DNA of 64,000 bases from NCBI RefSeq assembly GCF_035582795.1, contig NC_134367.1, positions 120,304,062 through 120,368,061 on the forward strand. Reading direction: 5' to 3'. Shown piece by piece: positions 23,501 through 38,600 of the stretch. The notes under the pieces were generated by a model. That model made no database searches and had not been told where the DNA came from. It saw only the letters and a list, made by a program, of their open reading frames with translations. The position numbers and the translations under genes were made by a program. Numbering within the stretch: position 1 is the stretch's first letter; each line of letters opens with the position of its first letter. Origin of the DNA: Mycteria americana (taxonomy: Eukaryota > Chordata > Aves > Ciconiiformes > Ciconiidae).

Positions 23501-26500
23501 CTTACTATATGTAAAATATAACTAATTTTCCTTATAAATTGTTTTTAAGTTTAAAGGTTTATAGTTTTAGTAGTTTGTAAAAGAATAAAGGAAATACTAG
23601 TACACATTACAATTTTCTTTCAAACTTTAAAACATAAAGATTCCAAGGAAGGCTCAAAAACAAACTGAAAATGTTCTTACTGAAAATTCAGAAAACACGT
23701 TCAAGGGTAGAAACACACATAATATAATTTAACATTAAGATGTGAAGAAGTCTGAACATTAAACCCTCCTCTGTCAGATGTTAGACTCCACGTTTCCAAT
23801 CAAGTGCAGACAGAGGGCCAACAGCAGTTTTGCAATGTAGTCACGTACTGAGATAGAATCAGGCCAGGCACAGGGCCAACTCCCTTGCTCCATTCAAATT
23901 CTCTCTCCACAAAAAGACGACCAAGTATTTTTAAGTAAAAAGAAACATATAGTTCTTGGATCAGCCAGGTCCTTCCTTGACTGAGGACAGATATCTCAGC
24001 TGGGTCTTCAGTGGCCCAGTCTCATCCCCCTTTTATGTAGACACGGCACTTCTGTTCAGAAGATACAGTGATACCCAATTAAGTAAAAACAATCAATTAG
24101 TCCTAGCCAGTTTGTCCAATCCATGCCATTGAATCACAGACCCTTCTACACCTCCGCATACACCTCTAACGAGGAGTTCAACATAATCTGGATCTCCCTT
24201 GTTAACAGGGAAACATTTGAAAATTAGATAAGACTTTGTAACGGATATCTTTCTTCTTCAACAAAGACTCCAAAGCATTGGCTTTCAGTGAACCCTACCA
24301 CCACTTTCAGCCTTCCTTATTTTTTAGAAAATTATCAATGGTAGCATAATGATACAGATCTACACAAGTTGTCAGACCACCCTTCTAGAAGATAAGTAAT
24401 GAAATTTATTCAAGTTGTAATGATGGTGCAAAGTACCATTCTTGGAATTAGCTACTTGTTCTACTTGTACAATTTTTAAAACTGGTGCTCTCCCAAACCA
24501 TCTACAGTTACTCCAAAAAATCTAAGCTTCATACACAGTTTGAAATTCTACACGTAGCATACCATACTAGCCAAAGAACAATACCTTCAATAACTGCAGC
24601 TGATCAAATGTGAGTTCTTTGACTGCAATCTCAAACAGTTCCAAAGGCTCCGTATCCAGTTTCTTTGAAGAGAAATAATACATAATTAAGCATCACTGAA
24701 AACTACAAAAAAGCCTACATGCTTTTAATATGGTAACATTGAAGGCAACTAATTTTTTCTCTTTTATTGATAAAGATACAAGTGATATCTTTTATTATAA
24801 TTCGAGTAAGATGATCAGCTTATAGGAGACAACACAGGCACTCAGAAGCATAAAACAGGTGTCAATTTGAAAAAAAACAGGATTTGGTCTTTCATGCAAA
24901 TCAGAAGCTTCAATGTTCTTTCTTCAGAAAAGGTTAGCACATTTATTCTGTAAAAACTTGGTCAGTTAATGTATTCAGGAAAAAAGTTTCCAAGTGAAGA
25001 AATGCATTAAAAAATTCTCTAAGGCAGTTCAGTTTAGTATTGTCTATCCAATGTCTCAGAAACTAATAAAAAAACCCACAAGTGTCCTGGTAAAACTGAG
25101 ACACACACACACACCGCCAAACAAAGATCTGGGGTCGAAAAAAATTCTGTTAATCCATTTTTCACTTCCCCTCTTCCCTATAAAGAAACTCTTACTCAGC
25201 AAGACAATACTGATTCAATATACACTGAATATGCATTTCCCTTAGTCAAAGTTCCATTTCCACAACTGTTCAAAACCAAACTTCTTCAATATCAATTGCA
25301 ATATCGCAATGGGTGCGAGAGTTTGATGACACAGACTTAGTGCCAAGAAGAGAGAGAGAATTTATCTTGCAGTCTGCTCTGCCATGCTATCTTTGTTTTC
25401 ACTGCCAGAACTAGACAGGAAGAAAACGAGAACAGAACAGAGTCCAACCTCTTTGCACTGCTGCTGAATGCACGTATTCTGGCCTGAGTGGAGAACATGC
25501 AACAGACCAGACAGAAAACCACCTCAGTGGTTTTTCTGAATCACCGGTCCTTATGCCTATGGTTCTCTCGTTACTAAGGAGTGTCATGTCACTTTGCTCC
25601 ATGAAAACATTCAATTTTTATGCTTCATAAAACTTGGGTATTTAAGGGATATTGTGATAGTCTGTTCAGAGCACCTTTTAAGGAATACTTATCTGTATGT
25701 ACGAGTAACAGTAGTGTTCACTGCTTCTTACGTTACAGTACTCTTGACACTTACAAAAACAGCAGAAAAGAGTTTTTGGTTAAAAAAGAAGGAACAACAA
25801 CTGCAACCTCATGAGGTAAGCAAGGAAAGGAACAGGACACTTGCTTTCAAGAGCCATTTTCCTGCTCCTAGAACCTCTGTCTTAACTCTTTTGACCTTCT
25901 GTTCCACCAAGCAATCCAAAAGCAGTTCTTCAGCCTCACTTACTGTCCCACTGAGACATGAAGTGTATCGTTTACCTCAGAGTTAAAGGACAGAGCAAAA
26001 CGCAGAAGTAAAAAAGGGTTAAAGAAAGAGTTAGAAAAAACTAATGGAAGCCAAGCCATTTGTGGCTAATCAAACTCCCTAAATGAAGGAGATCCTTGTT
26101 TCTTCCACTTTTCTGCTTTCCATTTACTAGCCACTACTGGGATACCAAACAACCAGACTTTGGTTTGACCTAAAAAGCATTTAGGAGTACATAACTGCTT
26201 AAGAAAAGTATCCATTTAAGTATCAACAGGAGTGAGAAGTCATGATGAGAATCACACTAACTCTCCCTCAAAAAAGAAACTACCAGAAGTTCTTACTCTG
26301 ACAGCCTAAGATTCCCAGAGGTGCTACTGAATATAGTGGAGTTGTCTGCATTTTTCTTCCAAATCATAAATAAAAAAAGCTAAAAAAAACCCTACAGTAT
26401 AGACTTGAAGAGTTTCAAACCATGCATCTGAAATGCTATTGCTACAACATCAAAAGGAAGAACTCAACTTCCCGCTCTACTTTACGCACACAGTAACACT

Positions 26501-29500
26501 GCATATTTATTCCCATTCCATCTGTTGATTCTCCAGAATTATGTCTATCAGAGCTTGGCATTTTAGTTTCTGGAATGGTCACATTTAAAGATAAAACACA
26601 GATATCTTCTTTACCTTTTTCATGGCCATGCAACATGTGAGATCGTGGTATACAATAGGCACATGATCTTTAGAAAGATGTACATCAAATTCCACATATG
26701 CTGCTCCCTACAGGAAATTGAAAAACACACAGAATAAAACAAAAACCCCTTAACTATTTATGCACAAGGACTACAGAACTGCAGACAAGTTGCCAAGTAT
26801 TCACAGGTGCTGGACATTAACCAGAAGTTGAATGAAACTGGCTGTTACTAGTTTAATCATACTCAACAATGCGTTACAAATGGGGAAAAAAAATCATATG
26901 GGAAAGTATTTTAATTACCATAAAGCAGCTCAGAGAGAGAGATATATATAGCTATATATATATAGCTTGCTTAACCTTGTAAACCCCCTAGTAACACTTA
27001 AGTATTGTAAACTTGATTTCAGAGAAAGGCTAAGATGATTTTTTTAAACATAGATGCTTTCACAGTGCCCTTTCTCCCTCCTCCCCACCACCCCAGAAAG
27101 AGACAAGTGATTGCTACAAATTGGCAAAACATCTTTAGGGAGATATTCCATATACTGAGGAGCGTCTGGAGTCACTAGTGAGTAACACAGTAGTAGTGTG
27201 TTATAACACATGCAAGAGCAGAAATAGCTACATCCAGTATTCTCCTATCCTTTTCAACTGTATGTTATTTTCTGTTAAGCTTAAAAAGGAAGAAAGATCA
27301 AACAAGAGCTCCAAGTACAATCTTTTTGAAAAGAGGGAGGGCCAGAAACAAAGAGGCAGAGAAACAGACAATTTTTTTTTTTTTTTTAACTTATTTTCAC
27401 TGTCTGTAAATCATTCCTTTGAAAGGCCTCCAAGAATACCATTCATCAAATTATCATCTTGACTCGCATACTCTTTTTCAATCAGTACAGAAAGAAAATA
27501 GGGCAGACTTTTTTCAGCCCTTTTCTCAGCAGAAATATTTTTAGAGTGGTGGTTTTCAGTCTTTTCAATCTGCAAATAGTTGAAAGTACTTTTCTGGTGA
27601 TGCTGATGATGACTTCATAGTAAAATTTCTGCCTCAATGCATACTTCTTGTGGACTTTTCAAAAGCTGTCTATGAACCTGCAGCATCCACCCAGAAATTA
27701 AGAACTACTGTTTGAAGTGATCATTTAGAAGCTGCAGTTTTCTTTCGCTCTGCAGTCAGCACGTGTTCCAGACACTGTTCAAATTATACTCTGACTCCCA
27801 AACAAGAGAAAGTATTCAGCTATGACTCTTGGGGAGTACAGTACTCCAGAGTTACCAATAAGCATAATACTCCAGATTCTGCTCCCATCCCTTCAACAAC
27901 TTCAAAAGATGTTTGGTAAGAATCTATATTAGTGAAGAAGTACCTGAAAAGGCCTAGGAACCCTACAAGTTAAGCAGCAGGTGATCTTATAGCAGCATCT
28001 TTATGTAATTGTAACCACAGCTCTTCACTGTGAAAACAGGAGCTAGACAAGGAACCTGTGAATGTACTTCTGACTCCAGCTACTCTGCTGTAGCATCTCA
28101 CTAGATTGTCTAGATCAATCTTATCACAGATCATTTCAGTGACCAAGATTACTGGAAGGAATAAGAGTGACCACCTCAATCACAGAATTTAAGTACATGA
28201 AGCTAGTATCTCCCAAACTGAAAGTCCCATATTAGGATGTAAAGTCTTCACTGCAGCAAGCACTGAAACAAAGGATTGTTTTATTCTACTAGCTCAGCTC
28301 CCAAGTCTGAGTTTTGGACACCAATTTTAGGTACTCAGCAGTTCCTGAGTGAGACCTTTGCCACCTGAGAGTTTGCTGACAGACTCTAGCAGAGCCAAAG
28401 TTTTATTCATTTGTTCAAAATTATTCCAACCCCTATGTCTCTGCAGGGTTGAAATTAAAATTTTCCCTGTATTAGAACACCACCAGAACATATTAGATGG
28501 AAGTTGGGGCGTTTTTTTGAGGAACTTGAGAATGAGAGTCTAATCTAGCTATTACTTCCCTTCCTGTCTCTCAGGGAACTTCCACAGTGATTTGATGTAA
28601 TTTTATATCCGTGCAATTACCACTCATTGTATTGAATCATGGAAATTAAGTATACAAGCCAAGCAAGTTTTAACTATATGGGTACTACGTGCATGCAAAT
28701 AAGTGTCCATACATACGTGACTGGCAGCATTCCTCAGAGAGGCAATAGTGTTCTCTTGAACTTTAGCAAGTCTGAAATAACAGCAAAGAAAAAGGTTTTG
28801 TTAGATGCAGCATGGCACAGAAGTCCATTGATTTGTATTTCTGTTGTTTCAAAAGTCTTTGTTTTACAAACATCCACATTTGATATTGAAATGACTTAAA
28901 TGATTATGGGTTGTAGCTTTTTATTTTAAACTGTCTGCTTCCTCAATTGCTGTCAGTGAAACTAAACATACCCCCCCCCCCAATTAAAATGCAAATGAAC
29001 TTACTTAGCTGTTGTTGTAGAATTTCCTGCTCCCCTGTGTCCAACATCTAGAGTTGTTCTTGGTTTCCAGTATTTTGCATATGAAGCCTTCATATCACAA
29101 GTGTATCCCTGGATCGGCTTAATAATTATGTAGTCCACTACAAGAAAAATACCAAATGCTTCACACGTCAATAGGTAATAGATGACTTCCAGTAAAATTA
29201 TCTACATCTGTTTGCATCAACTGTACCTCTAACTTTTCCAATTGTCTTCCTTGGATTTCTGCTCATAATAGCAAGTGTAAGAATTCCAGCACTCTTTCCA
29301 AGTTCTGCAATTGTGGATGACAGGAGGCAGGCAGAACCTACATGACCCGGGAGCACATCGCCTTGTACTACTTTCTCACCTAAATCTTCCTAAAAACAAA
29401 ACAAACAAAAAACCAACACACCTACTGTTATATGTAGGTGAGAATGCTAAACAAACTCTTCTTTCTCATGAAAACTTTGCTCCTCAGGAAGATATATACA

Positions 29501-32500
29501 GGAACTGATGTAACAGAAATTCCTTGTGTGTTACAGAAAACAATTCAGGCTAAAAATTGTTTACTATAACAGTGTGTTGCAAGTTATGATCAGCAATATG
29601 AAATTGTTGATGGAAATCTAGGAAATCATGTACATTTGTCTTCGAAAACTCTTAGATTTGATAAGCTTTTCAGATCAAAATTGCATGCATGCAATAGTCT
29701 GTCTTCTAAAAAGCCCAAGTCATGTTTAGAACAAAGATGAACTGGAATAATATATATGCTTAAAATAATATTATATTCATTTGCAGGGAAGGAAGAGGGC
29801 AACTAGCATGAAGAACATATTTCTTGACCATCATCAGGTTCAGGAACTATGTCGTCACCGTACAATTATGAACATAAGTGATCTAATGGTATTTTTAGAC
29901 TGAAGAGAGAATGCTTAAAACTTTCTTCTGCATAAACAGCATGAAGAGACAAAGTTGTTTTCTTTTAAAAAGGACTCTGAATATTAAAATCTTTCAGAAA
30001 AAAAATAGTGTGCAAAATAACAGAGGTAGTAGTGAGAACTGGGAAGCACTCAGTTTTAATTTGCACTAGTTAGTTCAGAGGAATCTGTTTGTAACTTAAA
30101 AATCAAGATCAGATAGTTGTAATTTAACTAGTTCATATACACATTGTTCAGATTAAAAAATGACAAGCAAAACTGATCTCTGGTAAAGGATAAAAATCAA
30201 GCCAACCTAACTACATGCAGTACTGCATACTAAGATTTGAGTTTTATTTGTACTGATTTCTAAATAAGCAGAAACTGCAAAGCTTTCTGTGCCATAGCAA
30301 GAAGACTCACAAAACCTTTCTGCAAAATGGGGCAGTAGCCACTGGTCTCCTAGCTTGTTTACACAAGTCCAAAAGATCAAGAATAACAGGCAATAGCCCT
30401 TATCCTAACAGTGAAATCTTCATGGTAATTTACTCTAACTCCTGACGGCAGACTGGAGTTGCTTCTTAGTGGTAGAGACATACCTCAAAAAAATCAAAGA
30501 TTAATTCCAAGTTATCAGGCTCCATGGTTTGTATAGTGTATTCTATCCATCGGTCTGGCTGCAAAGCATAGCCACAGTCTGGCTGAGAGTGTCGACATTT
30601 ATATTCGTTGTTACTTATTAAGGAGAACTCCACAGTGTTTGCCATTTTCTGAGGGACAGTAGGGGATGTTTTCTCTTGGCCCTCTTCGTCATCCTCATCT
30701 TCCTCTAGGCCCTCTAGAGTCAATTTTACTCTACTCAACCAGAAATACAAAACAAATGGTTACGTCACAGGAGTGTCTTTGGAAATACTGAAGAATTAGA
30801 AAGAAGCTTGAGCAGAAGCTCACACAGCACAAGAATTCTTCTCAACACCACCATCTACAGGAGAGTAGCGTATGCAGTAGGCCCTCACAAGAGTCAGTTT
30901 GCAGCTGTTGTCTAGATCTTACTTTAGTCAGATTTCAGTGTTCAAGTCACTTGCAAAACCAGAATTTGGATAAATGTAAAAACCGTACTAATGGTCTGAG
31001 AAGCAGCACTCTACCCAACTATCCATTTGGGTTGCCAAATAGACAGCCTTTCTCCACAGATTGATACCCATAATACAAAAAAGGCTAATGAAAAGCACTG
31101 AAAATAGCAGTAATCATCAAGATCAATACCTGAACATTGGTGGCTGCTGCTAAGTGCATACACACAACTTTAAGTCTCTCTGAACACCGATAAGGCAGAT
31201 AAATGTATTCTATTAGACATAAACAAGAGAGTCTGAAGTAATTAGTAAGTCCCTTGAGAAATCCTAAATGATCATTTAAAAGTAAACAATGCAATTCCTG
31301 AAAAATCCTGGAGTGAGAATAAGCCTCTCTAAGACTCAGAATTATTATATGAGCAAACCTTCCACACAGAATGAATTATGCCAGTGATGGAAGCATATAT
31401 GAGTAATCCTTTCTGAATCATCTAAGCAGCAGATGGGATAGAGCTATCATTTTGTTAGATGCCAATTCACTAGTAAAACTGAAGTCATATCTCAAAGAAA
31501 CAATTACAATCATAGAAACCCTTTACACTAAGTCCACATTCTTAGTACCCTCATAAAAAAAAAGGAAGTCACAACACAGATGCTCCACAAACTTGAAAAA
31601 TTATACTGCCATAGCAAGTGACAGTCACAAAAACTACCTAACTTTTTAGGCACAATGTGGAAAACAGTATCTAATGAATGCATCCAGCTTATCAAGTTTG
31701 GATTTCAACCATCTAATTTAGACAAGGATCAGGCTTCAGAAATTGCTCTCTCTCTACCTGCTATAAACACACAAGGAAAAATTGCAAAGCTCTAGAGAAC
31801 GAGACATAAGTATTAATTCTCACTGAAGAATGTTGTATTAAATAAACTTTCCCCTCATCAGTGTGGGGGTGGGGTGAATAAAAATTAAAAAAAAAAATCA
31901 AGTGTCAGACCATCAAAATACAGCACACAGTACAGAAGTAACTCCTAGGTTAACTGAGTGATCTGTAAATCACTTTGATAGTGGTGTGCTGGAAGCTGCT
32001 CATATGTGACAAGCTCAAAATCTGGTTTCTAGCAATTAAATAGAAAATTGTTTTGGTTTTGGGGGGTTTTTTAATGTTTTCCATTAAAGAAAACAGGGAA
32101 CCACAATCCTTTCCAAACAAGGAGATGTGTTCTATGCAAGATTAGGAGTAGGAGAAACACTGTTAGTCTGCCAAAGGATCTGAGCACTCCTGCTCCCCTG
32201 TTCCCCACTGGTAAGAGTAACACATGGCTAACATACTACCTAAAAATTGACGTTGTGAAAAAGCACTTTTGCAGAGGATTGTTAGTAGTAACAATCATCA
32301 TGCATTCAGAGATACATCAGCCTCTAGTTAAGGGGGAGAGGTTTTTATATGTCTCAACTCTTTTTCACAGAAAAATAATGTGAAAGATGCAGAAAACAAG
32401 CCTACACCACAAAGTGCAACAATACGTGCTGGGATAAAGTTTGGCAACCACAGATATAAAAAAAAAAAAAAAAAAAAAACCACAAAAAAAAAAAAACCAC

Positions 32501-32631
32501 ACAAAACCCAACACCCAAAAAACACCCACCAAAAAAACAACAAAAAACCAACCAAACAAAAAACCCAACAAACAAAAAAACCCAAAACACCACAAAAGCA
32601 CACATGCAGGAAGGAAAGGGGCCAGGGGATG

Positions 32632-32666
<35 letters not shown>

Positions 32667-35600
32667 GGAGGAGGGAACGGGGCAGGGACAAGAGAGCAAG
32701 CTCCAGATCCCAGAAATTCAAGAGGGAATGGAGGTCAAACACTCGGGGCAACAGTGCAGTCCTCAAAACATCAGGACTAAGATACCCACTTCTGTCAGTC
32801 AACTGTATAGTTATAATGCCTGCTTTTTGAGACACCTCTGCAGATAAAAACATCAAACTGATCTAAATAGCAACAGAAGTGATTAGAGAATGCTATTATC
32901 TGCAGCATCCATGTTGACTGGAAATCTGTAATGCCAGTGGGGAATTAACCATATATTAAATAGAGCAGGTTGTTTACTTTGGTAAGGAGAAAAAGTACTA
33001 AGCAACAAAAAACCTGGAAGCCTTCTCCCTGTCCTTTCTCCCAACTTCCACTTCCATTCTGCTCTTTTCAAGAAGTTAAGAAAAAAATAACAAAGAAGAA
33101 ACCTCTCTGAAAGTAACAGCAGAGAACTAGTTAAGAACATTATAGTTCCAGCCAAGAAGCAGGAAACACCAAGGCAAGTATGGAATAAATATTTGTGAAA
33201 GACACCTGTAACCTACTACTTAACTTGTGCTATCACATCTGCTTTATACATATTTAGTAGCTCAATAGCTATCAGAAAGGCAAGAGCTGAAAAATATTAA
33301 GTCAGCAGTGAAAGTAGAATAGTTTTGTTTGACTGTTTGTCTTCCTTTGTTGAAACAGAAGAAGCTCTTTTGACACTACATTAATAATAAAATCAGGTAA
33401 CTGAAACACAGCACTGATTTAATGTTATCACCATATTTTTACAAAGTGCTTAAATATTTGGAAATTAGCCTGATAGTACACCCCTATTAGCAACCCAAAA
33501 TTAATTTAAAGGATACATTCATTAAGTAAAAAAGAATTACTAGTATTGACAATTAACCTGAGATAAATTGTAAACTGAGATGTGTAGGCTCTTACCTAAA
33601 CCTTGATGTTTTAAATTTCTTCTTCGATATCACTACAGGTGGTTTCTCAGAATAATGGAGACGTAATCTTATTTCCGTTTGACATGTCAGCCACCCAGCA
33701 TCCACAGTTTCAATACCATCTATCAAAAATTAAAGTTATAAAAATTAAAGACGACACTTTAGCTTATTTTAGGGAGATCTTAGATAAACTAAGATAGCTT
33801 ATTTTAGACAGTTTTAATATACAAAATATAAATACAGTTCCTCTGACACCATCTTCCAGACAATCCTCCTTATCACCTGCCTTATTCAATAGTATTTCCA
33901 GAGCAACTGTTGAGTGCATCCTTTCACCTGTCTTTTCTGAACTACTCAGAATAGACAACACATACTGCAGTTGTTTGCCGGCTTTTAAGGGGAATAAATA
34001 GGAACAATGATCCTCGCCAGCTTCACGTGTAAACTGTCTGCAGGAGAGCACTAAGTATTCCAGTGTTAATTTTACTTCTGGTATCAAGGGCTAAGTTAAG
34101 TCTCCAAAGGCAGACATAACATTCCCTTGTCCTGTGATCTCTCAATACATGGAATAACACTGACAGAACCTCTGAGATATAGGTGTCAAATTAGCTCATC
34201 ATAATCAATGCCACTAAAGCAGCATAAGTCTGCAGGACAGCATATAGCAACGGATATGATGGGGAATCAAAGGATAGAGGAGAATCCTCAGCCTCACCAT
34301 CAGGACAAGAAAAGCCTATAAGCAGGATGGCCAGAAAGCCCAAGCTGCCAGACCAGATGCTGAAGCAGACCCCGCAGTTTTGAAGAGTTCCTAGCAAAAC
34401 GTATCATTTGATTAGGATATGAAGAAAAATGGGAAAGCTTTAAGACAAGATGTATGAGACATAACAAAGAGCTACCTTAGGCACCACAGGACTGAGCATT
34501 AAGTGAGAGGTCGGTTAGAACTGCCAAAAGCGAGACATATGCACACACAAGTGAAAAGAGTTAAAATCCCCAAAGACAAAAAGAAATGGTGTAAATATGT
34601 TTCCTTTTAGTTTCCCTTTCACAAATAATTTAGCCTAGCCTGTCAGTATTGTTGGCCTTAAGTAAGGAAGCTTAGATAGTAGAATTGCTAACGAGCATTC
34701 TTTATTTGAAGGAAACCTACATATGGTCTTTCCCCCCTCCTAACAACAATCATTAGAGTAAGAATGCTTTGCCTGTGTTAAATCCTTGGTTATCTCAGAT
34801 AGTTGCAATGTAGATAGATAAAAAGGAATTCTTCAGGCCCTGTGTCCTTGGAAAGGGCCGATAAGGAGAAGCAGCACAAGAACCAACTGGGTTTGGATAT
34901 GCAAGGAAGGTATGAGCAAGACAAAAATGGACTGAGCATGCGTAAAGACAAAGTTCAGTCAGTGGCCAGAGTGACGAAGACTACCGACTTCCTCCAACAA
35001 CCACCTAAGGACTTAAATAAGCATGCGTCAGAGACACTCATATATATTAATGAGTTCCAAGAAATCTCATGTTTATATAAATTAATCTTATGAACATGTA
35101 TGATTTTGCAATATATAATCTCTGCAATTCTGCTTGTTTGTCAGAGCACTTATGGTGGAGCGATCCCCAGTGCTGCCCAGCGCTGTCATAAAGGATGCCT
35201 GCTTAATAGTAACTCCGTTGCTATTGAGTTTTATTTCGGGAACACTCTGAAACTCCGATTCACCTGCTGGGAGATTCGGATTTTAAGGGGTAGTCTCCAC
35301 AAATTTTGCTTCACAAGAACACGAGGTTTGAGCTTATGAGAGGTTTTGGCAGTTACGTGCCTAACTGAAGAGGCAGATTGTGTACATTTAGTGTAAGTGA
35401 TAATATTTTTCTAGGCACAAAGAGTTTTTTCTAAGGGTAAGTTTTAAGAGAAAGCTAACAGTCTATATTCTTTATTTCCAAAAATACATGCTCATGATCT
35501 AAAGTTTGCAAATTTCAACCTTTAACACCAGCACACTGACAATATTTCAACTTGTCCTACTAGTCTTATTAACATTAGACGGGATTACAGCCTAAGTGTG

Positions 35601-38600
35601 AAATCACAAATGCTGGATACAAAAATAACCACATAAGCAGAGAAAACAATCACTTACAGGCAATTCCTGTCAAAACGAACTTAGTGTTTCAAGTATTTTT
35701 CAACTACAATACTTAATCTGGTTAAAATTAAATACATGGAAGAGAGTAAAGATCAATATATCTCACTTACTACGGATTCCAAAGTATCCATCGTCAATAG
35801 TAATTTCATTTTCTAGAATTAAAAGGAGGGAAAAAGAATGAAGGAAGCTAATTAGTATTCACATTATAAAGAATCATTGCCAAGTTAAATTATACTTTTC
35901 CACTTCACTTCTAAAAAGTGTATCTTAAAAAAGTAGGAAAACTGAAACAAATAAGCATGTTTATTGCAACCTTCTATAAAGTTTTTTCCCCAATTTATGC
36001 TTTTTCTTAGTTTCTGCAAGAAAAACCAATGAACACACAAAATGCCATAAGAAGTTGTACCTGAAGTAATCTGAACTGAGAAAAACAAGAAGGTTGCATA
36101 ATTTCCTCGTTTGCTGCAGTATTTTGCTGATAATAGCTACATGCTACTAGAATCTAAGATGCTTTTCTGGTTAGTGTCAAAGTTTCTTGCAAACATACAA
36201 GAAAACTGTCCTCCTGCACATTTATAGTTAAAGCTTCCAAATCAAGTTAGTCACAGTTAAAATGCTTGTTCTGCCCATGTGACAGAAATCAACCTAGGAT
36301 GAAATATTCAAAACACTCATTTCACACTTACTTTTACCCTTACCCTCTCCAAAGTTTTAATAACTAAAATCTTAAGGGACTAAGTAAATTCACCAGCATT
36401 AACAGAACTGCAGTAGTCTAAACAAACTACACATTTCTCAAAACATAAATGTTAACAAAATTTTGTCTCTACAGCCATTAATCCCATTTTTTTTCTAAGA
36501 AGAATCATGGGCCTGCCCTCAATTTTTAATAACCACAGGAAACAATTTAGGATCATAATGACCAAGTGCTAACATCCCGGTTTCGCTGCATTTTCTTAAA
36601 GACTGCTTATGATGCATTGAGTATTACTTGGGGGGAGGGGAGGGAATCCTAACTCTTTGGAATGATGTTATCCAAATTTAGAGATAAAGTCTAGACCCTA
36701 ACAGAGGGTAGGCTGCTTCCCTAATCAGTTACTGACAAATACAGAAACATAATCTTGTTACAGGAATAGAAACACTTAAACTAATTCAATTGAGGGGAAA
36801 AAAATAAAGGGTGGGGGGAATGTGATCATGGTACTTATTCAGGATTAGCAAACAGTTTCTTTAATACCAGCTTCTTTCTAAACAACATGTTTTTTCAATG
36901 CATCAGAACATATTTAATAGATGTAACCTCCTAAGTGTGGAGGAAATAGTATTTTTCATATCCTAGGAAAGACAGCGCATAAAACATGCCACACCATAGC
37001 AGCATAAGAGATAAATTACAAGCTACATTCAAAGGTTATTCCAGTCACTCTTAAAAACCAAACTTTCTCCCTGTTCAGAAAAGCAGTAGGAACTTGTATG
37101 CAAGTCTGCAATGCCACCTTTTCTTCCAGCAAAATAAATTTCTGCTAAATTGCAGGGTAAATAAGCCCATTCATGTTTCTATTTACATTATTCCATTTAT
37201 TTGAAGAAGCCTAATTAAGAATTTTTGCTTTGAAATTTTACTAATGAAATAGTAGTTAAATAAAAACAGCAGTGACTTCACACCCTCCCCCTCCCACATT
37301 TCCTCCAAAAAAATAATATGGATCCTTAGTCTCAAAGAATTAAACTTACAGAAAGTTATTACAATTCCAAATTAATGAAAAAACCAACCCACATAACCTT
37401 AAGGATGGCAGCAAAGAATTTCACATCCACTCCATTTTTAAGCCACTTATTTAAAAGTATATTTTGAGAGTAAGGCCCATGTTGTGCAAAGAAAAGTTTA
37501 TACCTCCAACACATTAATAAATTTAAGTATTTTAAAACTATAGTTATCAATCCCTCTAAACCAATGTGCAGCATATTAGCAATCTTATGCATATGCCTCA
37601 AACAGATGCAGTTGATGCCCATACCTAAAGGGGTAATTGATCGTGGTTGTAGATGAGTCTCCCACGTGTGAACTATGACTTCGCAGGGACCATCGATAGT
37701 CTGTAATTTAAAAGTTAAATGTCTGCAATAATTTCTTTTGTTATATCTGATTTTCTACCCATGAAGCTGTTTGGGATGGTTGTGAACTAAACTTACAGAT
37801 TTAAGAAAGAAGAACGAAAAGAAAGAGAGGGGGGACAGAGAGAGAGAATGAAAGAGAAAGAAAACAGATCAGGTTTGTTTCTTACCCCTGCAACTGCTGA
37901 TGACGCCATCTGATGCGTCGCGTATACATATGACAAAACTTGTGACAAAGTATGACAGGGTGGAGAAGTTACATGGAATTATTAAATCTTTACTGCTTAC
38001 AGCTACTCTGCTGGACTACTTTCCTTTCCTTCCAATACAAAAAACCAAAGTGTCTCTGAACTCATTAAGTGTGCTTTTTTTTTTTTTTTTAAAGATACTA
38101 CAGTAACAATTTATGAAAACACATAACCTACATCTCTAATTCCAAACAGCACTTAGCATCTACTCATGCAGTTAACAGTTGCAGGGGTGGGTTCTCCCTC
38201 AAAATTTGCTTGACTAATTTGAAGTCTATAAGACACAGTTATTTTAGTTGTGGTACAGAGGAGCAAATTATTTACCATCTAATCAAAACATAAATACTTG
38301 GAATTTTGCTGCCTCCGAAGGAAAAAGACACTGATACAATCCAATCGGCCAGCAGTAAAGCCCCTGCAGTCTATTCCACTTGGAGCAGGATAAATTAGAT
38401 TCTTTCACAAAAAAATTACTGTCCCTCAAAAGACTACATTTGTTGACAAACATAGCCAAGACTCAGATAGATAATCAGAACAGTAACTCAGTCTCTTCTT
38501 TCAGAACAATTTAAGTTTGAAATAGCTTTCTAGGTCAAAGCTTTTAGGTAAGTGCTGGCTAACAACAGAAAGAACATGCCCAATTCCCAGCTCAGTCACC

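Noticed and set aside
32328..32856. Frames rich in Phe/Val/Trp, Lys/Thr/Pro or poly-Gly and poly-Pro over the A/C tract and G33 run
   Set aside because: These are translations of low-complexity repeat and carry no coding signal.
34842..35339. Two 79-83 codon frames in the second LTR
   Set aside because: They are inside a regulatory LTR with no retroviral protein similarity.
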